From NCBI RefSeq assembly GCF_024763615.1, contig NC_077222.1:102023417-102087416 (forward strand): DNA of 64,000 nucleotides. Reading direction: 5' to 3'. This stretch comes from Phlebotomus papatasi. Its lineage: Eukaryota; Arthropoda; Insecta; Diptera; Psychodidae. This document shows positions 57,030 through 64,000 of the stretch, piece by piece (position 1 is the stretch's first letter; each line of letters begins with the position of its first letter). The notes below the pieces were generated by a model. The model was not told where the DNA came from and made no database searches. It saw nothing but the letters and a program-made list of their open reading frames with translations. The translations under genes and the position numbers were made by a program.

Positions 57030-57465
57030 AGACGGGGATAGGCAGAAGAAAAGATTATTGTTTCTTATTATCCTATTATTATTTTTAAATTTACAAGAAA
57101 AAAAAAGATATATACATTATAAAGATTATAAATAATTGTCTCTATAAATATTGCGGTTTATCTACATAAAAAAAATTATAAATATTAACTATAAATATTT
57201 TTTTGAAAGTATTAGAAGTGCTCTTTTCTAATTTTTACAATCTATAAACGGAAGAAGAGAAAGTGAAGAGGTAAAACAAAAAAAAACTTATGGTTTTGGG
57301 CTATAAAAGGATTGTCTAAACAAAAAAGCAGAAATTCTATATAAAAGATCCATAGTATTATTTTTACAGAAAAATATAAATAATGTGTTTTCTTTAAATA
57401 TTTTGTACATATAAAAAAATCTATAAATAAACTCTTTTTTTCAATAAATAACACAATTTGTTTGG
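57030..57465 (+). other. kst: 3' UTR of kst with two AATAAA signals
   Basis: Very AT-rich with no coding sequence. AATAAA occurs at 57426-57431 and 57443-57448, so cleavage is expected near 57450-57470. That leaves only a few tens of bases to the end of the opposite-strand gene at 57508. Confidence 0.6.
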
Positions 57466-57507
57466 AAATTATTCACAATTGGGCAGGTGATCAGGCTCTT
57501 TGGGGGT

Positions 57508-57852
57508 CTATCTGCGTCTTCTGGCGAGTCCGGCGTTTTTGAGGATTTTTACAATTTGTCCCCGGGGGATTTTGTCAGCTTCTCGCTCGTACACGGGCAT
57601 CTCCTTGTCCGTGAACCAGGATTCCTTTGCCAGGGCATCAGCTATGTGGGGGTTCTTGTAGAAGTTGTTCTGAAATTCAGCAGGGTATTGTTGCTCCCTG
57701 AGGGAGTTTTCCACGACAGCTGGATGGGCTAGGGGTGGATCTTCGTGGATAGGGGTAGCATCGCGGTAGTAGGCTAGTGGGATGGGTTCCTGCTGAATGA
57801 ATTGTCCACTAACAGCTCCAATGAGGAGCAGAATAGCAATAATGGCATTCAT
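57508..57852 (-). CDS. Small secreted protein of unknown function, 114 residues
   Basis: Single-exon reading frame with a textbook signal peptide (MNAIIAILLLIGAVSG, cleavage probable after SG before QFIQ). The mature part is about 98 residues, acidic then basic, with no cysteines, so no disulfide scaffold. It contains the motif-like block NNFYKNPHIADALAKESWFT and a C-terminus rich in arginine (KNAGLARRRR). The style resembles a family of short secreted insect proteins, but I cannot assign a name or function. The ATG at 57850-57852 follows a TATA-like/initiator arrangement ~95-130 bp upstream. It lies tail-to-tail with kst. Confidence 0.8.
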   Translation of the reverse strand: MNAIIAILLLIGAVSGQFIQQEPIPLAYYRDATPIHEDPPLAHPAVVENSLREQQYPAEFQNNFYKNPHIADALAKESWFTDKEMPVYEREADKIPRGQIVKILKNAGLARRRR

Positions 57853-57944
57853 GATTAGACTATTTGTTTCTTCACTTCACTGCACAAAATTTCCCAACTG
57901 AAATTGCTTCTTCTAGTCACTGTCACCTGGTCCGTTTAGCACAA

Positions 57945-57984
57945 TCAACTGGTACTCCGCGGAGACGTGAATTGTTCTTTTATG
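57945..57984 (-). promoter_or_regulatory. Core promoter candidate of the small secreted protein gene
   Basis: On the - strand, CATAAAAG (57984-57977) lies about 34 bp upstream of an initiator-like CCAGTT with its A at 57950. The ATG is about 100 bp further on. The spacing fits a TATA-Inr insect promoter. Confidence 0.45.
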
Positions 57985-58189
57985 CCACGCCGGGGGGTTC
58001 TCTCGCAATTGCTGAGAGTGAATGCAATCACTGGGATGCTGGGGCATCCGCAAGAATGTGGAAGTGGAGGAAGCGAGAGACCCGGAGTTGGCAAAAAATA
58101 TCATTGATAAGCCCTTATAAGCTTACAGTAGCTGGGATTCTTGGCAAACTGTCTTGGGATTCTAAGTATTCGGGGTAGTGTAAATTCGA

Positions 58190-59010
58190 CTGTTATTCAG
58201 GAGAATCATAGATAAGGAATCGTGTCCATCCAGTTCGGTAGGATTTTTATTTCGATTCTGGGGCTAGGGTATGACCTTTCAACCCCCTCGCAACCACCCT
58301 CAATTAAATCATGATCGAAGAAACGGCAAGGCGATCTCCTAGAACTACCAAACTCACCAGAATTCCTTTTATAGGCGGTTATTTAACTTCAGTAACTATG
58401 CCGAAATTTGGCACACCTACCCTAGGTAAAAAATCCCATTTTCAAAGGTACCCTACTTCCCCCTACTTTCAAATGGAATTGATTTGTAGAGCTACATTAT
58501 CTCATGATAAGGTCCAGTTTCATTTGAAAATAGGAGAAAAAGCCCAATTTCAAAGCTGCCCCAATTCAAAGGTACCCCACGGGATTTACAGAATCTTGGC
58601 TTCCCAAACTGCATACTAACTCCGAACTTTATCTAAAACTGATCACTGATCACTTTTATAATTTCAATTGTATATGCATTCCTCGCAAGAATTATAACGT
58701 AAAAGCGAAAAATTGCTTTCTTGCGGAAAATCGCATACAAAATCGCAACATTATTCTTTTCTTTTATGGCAATAATATCTGCCTCCAAGATTTAGGTCAG
58801 TAGACACTTTTGAAAGTGGGGCACCTTTGAAATTGGGATTTTTCTCCTATGTTTAAATGAAACTGAGCCATATCATAATGTAATTTGGCTTCTTAATCTG
58901 TTTGTGCAGCTCAATTATATCACAATAAGGCTCAATTTTATTTAAAAGTAGGTGAAAAATGCCAATTTCAGAGGTACCCCACTTTCAAAGGTGCCCCACT
59001 TCCTCCTATA
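58190..59010. repeat. Intergenic repeats with GGTACCCC / GGGGCACC inverted ends
   Basis: 58810-59008 folds: GTGGGGCACCTTTGAAATTG is mirrored by GGTGCCCCACTTCC. 58412-58580 is a related segment (TTTTCAAAGGTACCCTAC; AATTCAAAGGTACCCCAC). Both contain TTTCTCCTAT-type wording seen at 3400. The 102-residue open frame across 58311-58619 is repeat-derived. Confidence 0.55.
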
Positions 59011-59200
59011 TTTATTGAATTTATTTTTTAGTGTCTCCGGCATGTTTATATTTTAAAGAAATCATGAATCAATCAAAATTTCCATCTCTTGATCCTGGTT
59101 ATTGCATCCCTACCTCCCTTCTTCACTCTTTCGCATTGGAATCTAAATTGAATATGTTATGACGTTCAAAAGAAGAAGAAGAGTGTGCAAGAGTAAGATA

Positions 59201-59402
59201 CAGTAGACTCTCGCTCAATCGGCTCTTTTCACGTTTGATTTTGAAGCAAATTTGTTCAAATTCGTTGTAGTTCCTCTTGTTTTATCGTGATTTTTTTAAT
59301 ATTTGAGCGCTTTTTGTGGAATTTACAATGATTTTGATGCCCAAGTCTCTATAATTTGGATGACATTTTGCCCCATATGCCTGATTTAGCGAGAGTCGAC
59401 TG
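59201..59402. mobile_element. pogo/mariner-type MITE, TA duplication
   Basis: 202 bp. Left CAGTAGACTCTCGCTCAATC, right GATTTAGCGAGAGTCGACTG, flanked by TA on both sides. CAGT-start, CTCTCGCT-type ends with TA duplication fit pogo-family MITEs. Confidence 0.75.
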
Positions 59403-60097
59403 TAGACATATGCAATATTCTGGAGAAAGAAAGAGATGGAGATTTTGTTTTATGAAATTTTCCTGTCTAGAAGGTCATCCAAGGGCAAAACATATTTGGT
59501 AAGTAAATAAATGTAAATGGAAATAATCAATATTTAAAGTATAAAAGTAGTTAATTTTTCTTGAAAACGGAAAAATCAAGGAGTTTTGAATTTGAACCAT
59601 CTTTTGCCAACTTAATTTTTATTTTAAGTGGTTTCACATCAATTTTACGTTATTTAATTACAAGAATCAAATATTTTATTAACCATTTTGATTTCTTGAT
59701 GACCAATCTGATTTTTTGCTGATTAAAATGCTAATTTTACAAATTAAAAATATTTCCTATGGCTCAGTTGGTAGAACATCCGTTTGGATAACGACATGTC
59801 CTGTGTTCCACTTTGGGTGAATACAGGAATTTTTCCTGTCTACTCGAGAGAAAACTGAGGAATTTGACTGTCAATTCCTCTGAGTGATGATTTCCGTGAT
59901 AATTACAAATGACCTTGAACAAAAGATTACAAAAATTCTCTCAAAAACAATAATATTTTGCGTAATCAAAAAAAATTTTAGATTTTAGAATTAAGAGAAT
60001 AAAGTAAAATAAACTTTTTAGTTCTTACAACTCTTTTAATACAGTACAGATTATAAACTTTAAAAAAATATATGAAAAATCTTTAAATTTTTGAATA

Positions 60098-60287
60098 GGG
60101 GGAGGTGGGGCTACTTTGAGCTACGGAGCTACATAGATAAACGATTTTTTTGCAGAGTTCTAAAGGAAACTAAAGGAATGTAATTTGGTTCTATAAAAAA
60201 AAATGTGAAACTTAATTTAATTAAGATAAAGTCTAGTTTCCTTTAGAGATTAGCGAAAAAATCGTTTATTAATGTAGCCCCGACTAT
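60098..60287. mobile_element. Palindromic MITE with GGGGCTAC ends
   Basis: Left GGGGGAGGTGGGGCTACTTT, right AATGTAGCCCCGACT. Inner arms TAAACGATTTTTTTGCAGA and CGAAAAAATCGTTTATTAA mirror each other, as do CTTTAG/CTAAAG blocks. Confidence 0.55.
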
Positions 60288-60589
60288 TGGACGATTCTAC
60301 ATGAACTAAAGCGTGTCCACTACAAGATTGTTCCCAAGAATAATGCTTTGAAAATGAAGCCTACATAACATTAAAAAAAGAAAAATATTTTTTGAAATTT
60401 AAATTCATTTTAGATTTATTAGATATATTATTTTTTTTATTTAAGTATTTTAATGGCGAAATCTCGTATCTTCTTCTTGAGTCCTTTGAGGAGAAACCAG
60501 TGCTAACACAATTTGAAATTTTGGAAATATAAAATCAACATCAAACAGAAAAAGGTGGCAAAGCGTCCCATACTTTGCGAAATGTTCCA

Positions 60590-60900
60590 ACTTGTGATTT
60601 AGATGATATAATTCGAAAATACTTTCGCAACATTTACCGATTCACAATCAATTCATACATTACTTAAAAGATTTCACAAAATAGCTTAGGAGTCATAAAA
60701 TAAATTTTCTGATAAAAATTATTTATCAGTTGTGAATCACTTCATTACCAATTCAGAGTCGATTTAAACTTGTTTAAACTTGTCAGACACTGCAAGACCT
60801 TTCCAAAGATAGCAAGTACGATACCATTTGGTTGAGAAATACGCTTTCTAGAGCCTTTAAAACATTTGACCTTGAAAAACCGTTATTAATGTAAGCAGTG
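60590..60900. repeat. Dispersed AACCGGTT-type repeat, copy 3 (reverse, diverged)
   Basis: TTTACCGATTCACAATCAAT, GTGAATCACTTCATTACC and AAACTTGTCAGACACTGCA follow the order of the 35640 copy; ends near AAAAACCGTTATTAATG. Confidence 0.45.
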
Positions 60901-62188
60901 ATAAATCGATCTCAAAATTGGGACATCTAAAAGAATTGCAATTTCAAAATTAATAGTTCAATATTATCTACATCACTATTCGGTGCTAAAATATTGAATT
61001 TCTTTTGATTTTTTATAGCATTCTTAAATCAGGATTAAGAACAAGGTTGATAAAGTTTCAATATTTTGATAATATGAATAATGAGAATAAGATCACACGT
61101 TTTGAAGCAAAGACATTGTAGAATTACTTTTAACAGAATTGAGTTTAATGCTTTAAAGGGTTCACTTTCAGTTTTTTTATTACTATTTATTATCAAAATA
61201 TTTAGTACTTAAAACGTCGTTTTTTTGTACTATTTAAGATCAGGCCTTCAATTGTATGAGGAAAGGTACGGTACCTTCAGACGACTCAAGCTTCGGACAA
61301 TTTTTTTTTGAAGTTCCTAATGAATGTGACTCATGGCTCTTTACAGGAAAAGTGAAGCAGCATACACAGGCATAGCACTAGGGTAAAGTGATATAATTTG
61401 GAATTAGTGTTACAAGTTGGACAATTCGCCGGTACAATTTGAACATGGGTTTTTTCTTGATAAATACAGTACAAAATTTGTTTTGTACTGTATTTTAACA
61501 AAACTAGTTGTTAAAATACAATATTGCTATGCATCAGATGCGTAAAAAGGACCTTGTAAAAAAATGTAGTTGTCCGAAGTTTGCGTCATCTCAACCGATC
61601 GCACTTGTTTTTTCTGACCTTCTGACCGAAATTAGTTTCTCCAGAAAATAAATCGGAAAACTGTAATTAATTTCACGGGCCAAGAAAGTTTGCAAAAAGA
61701 GGTTTTAATTTTTCGTTTTAATAAAAAAAGTTTAAGGTTTAGAAGCTTTCAATTTCGATGTTTGATTCATGATCGTGTTATCGATTTCAGCGTCACTAGC
61801 GGCGGTTATGTGAAGTTGTTATGCTCAGAGAAGCTGTAATACTTCATAAGCCCGATTGTTATAGCATTATATCGTGGTATCCGGTGAATATTGAACCGTA
61901 ATCGAAAATTTTAAGTCAATATCTCTTACCGTTTTACGTCCAGACGAACGACTGGTAAAACCGATAAGGTAAGATTGGGTAATTCTGAATCATATCTATT
62001 TTGAACTTTTAAGATTTTATGACTGTTTCAGGTGGACAAAGAGAAAAGGAAAATCACGAGGAAGTACAAGACTTTACATTCAAGAGTACTTCTTCGTTGC
62101 TTTTTCCTTTTGCTGTCTAAAACTGTTAGGAAATCTCAAAGTTCCGAACTAGACATGGTTCCTGATTACCGCATCATATGCCCTAGAC

Positions 62189-62318
62189 CAGAGGTGTACA
62201 AGAACCGTTTGAAAACGAACAAACGTGAAATGAAACTTGTACGTCAATGGTCAAAACGCTACCTGAATAAACTTATTTTGACGTTTATTCGATTTCAAAC
62301 GGTTCTTGCACACCCCTG
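62189..62318. mobile_element. hAT-like MITE with 8-bp duplication
   Basis: 130 bp. Left CAGAGGTGTACAAGAACCGT, right ACGGTTCTTGCACACCCCTG. Flanks CCCTAGAC (62181-62188) and CCCTAGCA (62319-62326) share six of eight bases. CA-GxGGTGT ends with 8-bp duplications are typical of hAT elements. Confidence 0.65.
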
Positions 62319-62337
62319 CCCTAGCACACTTACGACT

Positions 62338-62427
62338 TAAGCCGAGAGACGGCTTAACGTAATTATAATCAATATAATGATTAGACTACGTTTGCATAAG
62401 TTTCTGACTAATCCGTCTCTCGGCTTA
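62338..62427. repeat. Hairpin: TAAGCCGAGAGACGG inverted repeat
   Basis: TAAGCCGAGAGACGG at 62338-62352 is mirrored by CCGTCTCTCGGCTTA ending near 62427, with about 60 bp between. Perfect 15-bp arms. Probably a small MITE next to the hAT-like one. Confidence 0.6.
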
Positions 62428-62498
62428 AACCGAGAAACCGACCCAGTTAGTGATAAACTGATAGGAATTTAGTCAAATCGTTATTTTGATTATAATTA

Positions 62499-62713
62499 GG
62501 GGAAAGTGCTATCCCTTCGAACGTTCATGCCTTCGAATAATGTGAATTTCTTTTGTTTTTCGTAAGAGATTTACACTAAATTATCATGGAATTATCAACA
62601 ATTGATGATAAGCCAACAAATATTTAATAGAAATGTGTAAGTCTCTTAGGAAAACTAAAAGAAAATTCACGTTATTCGAAGGCATGAACATTCGAAGGGA
62701 GAGTACTTTCCCC
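62499..62713. mobile_element. 215-bp MITE, GGGGAAAGTGCT ends, TA duplication
   Basis: Left GGGGAAAGTGCTATCCCTTC after TA; right GAAGGGAGAGTACTTTCCCC before TA. Inner arms CATGCCTTCGAATAATGTGA and ACGTTATTCGAAGGCATG also mirror. Confidence 0.7.
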
Positions 62714-62799
62714 TACGTTAAGCCGTGTATCGGATTAAGTCGTAATTGTATCTAGGGAATTACCCTACTTTATGGATTTTATCATTATAATCTTTAACT

Positions 62800-63530
62800 T
62801 ATTAACCGTCTTTGCACTAAGTTTGGGACAGATCGGACGGGGTTGGGTGTTAGCCTGGCTCACAGAAGCTGGGACGTGTAAAGAATCTCAGTCAAAACTG
62901 TCTCGCGGAAGGAACATTAACGGTTGTACACTCGAGATCTCGTTGACCACGAGATCATACACTGTCAGGGACACTTGGCTGGCTTGAACTCAATGGCCGA
63001 CTTGGAGGACTTCCAAACTCGCACTATCTCACTCAGACACTTGAGCAAGAGACTTAAGATCTCTCCCCAAGCATCTGTCACGAGTTGTGAGATCTATTTC
63101 AAAACTTTCACGTAGGCGGCAATTGAATTGTAATCGATCCGGAAATGTTGATGTCAACCTTGTCACGTGCTTCTCAGCCAATTGCATCACATCTCACCAC
63201 CTCTCCCATGGGCTCTAAATTGGCTCTCTTTGCAAATAGCCATGTGCTCCAGTCAGCATTAGATACAAATTGATTCAATTTCTCTTTCCGATCTCTCTGT
63301 GAGCATGATCATTAAATTTACAAAACAATCAATGGCTGTCGAGAGGAATCCCGGAAGGTCAATTTTGGATTAATTCATCTGACGTGTGATATTTTTTATT
63401 TTTACTCCCATCAACGCTCTTTAACTCCGCTGAGACATTTCTCTGATAGTTTGTTGAGCGCTCGTGGAAGTAGTAAAAGTGATATGATTACCACTTTTAT
63501 TAATTGATTGTGAGTTAATGTAGCACAATT
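62800..63530. promoter_or_regulatory. GC-richer, non-repetitive intergenic stretch
   Basis: Unlike its surroundings it shows no tandem or inverted repeats beyond a short GAGATCTCG...CGAGATC pair at 62936-62965. It has a CACGTG E-box near 63164 and several TCACTCAGAC / CAGTCAGC initiator-like sites. No good coding frame (open frames of 71 and 63 residues look random). It may be an enhancer or a 5' exon of a neighbouring gene. Confidence 0.3.
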
Positions 63531-63642
63531 TGCATAATTTGCTAAAATAATGATAGTGTTTTGACTTTAAAATAATTTTTATGCAAAGATATAAAAATCA
63601 AAAAGTGCAATTATTGGTATTGCAGAAATATTAAAATTGTGT

Positions 63643-63873
63643 AAGGTAAAGTGCCCTCATGTCGACTGGTTCCTTAATTCGACCGGTAGAGTTATTTATT
63701 CAATTTGTTTATATTTGCACTAATATTTGGCGTATGATCTAACATTAATAGGTCAATTATTCCATAAATAAATACGAATCAGTGACAATTTTATAGAAAT
63801 TCACCATTAAAACATTCAAATATTGACCACCGGTCGAGTCGAATAACTGGTCGACTCGAGGGCACTTTACCTT
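63643..63873. mobile_element. Palindromic MITE with AAGGTAAAGTGCCC ends
   Basis: Left AAGGTAAAGTGCCCTCATGT, right CGAGGGCACTTTACCTT. Inner GTCGACTGGTT and AACTGGTCGAC are also mirrored. About 230 bp. Similar in style to the GGGGAAAGTGC element at 62499 but distinct in sequence. Confidence 0.65.
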
Positions 63874-64000
63874 TTCTTGTGAAAACAATAACACTTCAAC
63901 TTTAATTTAATTTGAAATGCAATAAAATTAGTCTATAAATTGTCTACAATACTTTAGGAATAAACTTTTAAATTTTGAAATAGGTCGCCTAATTGTAAAA

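Noticed and set aside
58311..58619. 102-residue + strand open frame
   Set aside because: It lies in the GGTACCCC repeat segment; composition and repeats explain it.
59758..59825. tRNA-like start (TGGCTCAGTTGGTAGAAC)
   Set aside because: The A-box-like stretch is good, but the B box (TGTGTTCCACTTTGGG) is poor and no cloverleaf can be drawn. It may be a tRNA-derived SINE fragment but is not a tRNA gene.
62032..62340. 102-residue + strand open frame
   Set aside because: It runs from AT-rich sequence into the hAT-like MITE; no homologous-looking block.

Overview
The window is nuclear DNA of an animal. It is AT-rich, with GT-AG introns, kilobase introns full of short transposons, and one very large multi-exon gene. 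Protein content points to an insect. A dipteran is my best guess, from family resemblance only; I cannot name the species.

One gene fills about 0.8-57.5 kb on the + strand: the beta-heavy spectrin gene (karst, kst). I could join twelve coding exons (thirteen if a 78-nt in-frame intron in the ninth is removed) with every GT-AG junction keeping phase, from an ATG at 840 to a TAA at 57027-57029. The product is about 4,166-4,192 residues. In order it has two calponin-homology actin-binding domains, about 30 spectrin repeats with an SH3 domain set in the early ones, a charged helix, a basic linker, a PH domain, proline-rich SH3-ligand stretches, and a short basic C-terminus. This is the large apical beta-spectrin that pairs with alpha-spectrin in epithelial membrane skeletons.

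The introns are an archive of repeats. Intron 1 (10 kb) has a 2.3 kb minisatellite with a period of about 31 bp, plus a shorter GGGATTTTGG-type minisatellite that recurs in introns 5 and 9. Intron 2 has a Harbinger-like MITE (TTA duplication) and a SINE-like insertion. Intron 4 has a foldback element and a decayed pogo-type transposase fragment. Intron 5 has a 141-bp tandem array, palindromic MITEs and minisatellite. Intron 6 has a 148-bp tandem array and the 3' end of a truncated non-LTR retrotransposon. Intron 7 has a 165-bp satellite-like array and TA-duplicating MITEs. Introns 8-10 have tandem duplications, two more minisatellites and a second SINE-like insertion with a 13-bp duplication. 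The last intron (51,910-56,817) carries two kilobase-scale inverted repeats. One has arms of about 400 bp that are nearly identical, so the kst pre-mRNA could fold there into a long hairpin.

Tail-to-tail with kst, on the - strand at 57,508-57,852, is a one-exon gene for a 114-residue secreted protein of unknown function. A TATA-like box and an initiator lie upstream of it. The remaining 6 kb (58-64 kb) holds no convincing gene. It is a cluster of small palindromic elements (pogo-, hAT- and TA-duplicating types) followed by a less repetitive, more GC-rich stretch near 62.8-63.5 kb that may be regulatory.
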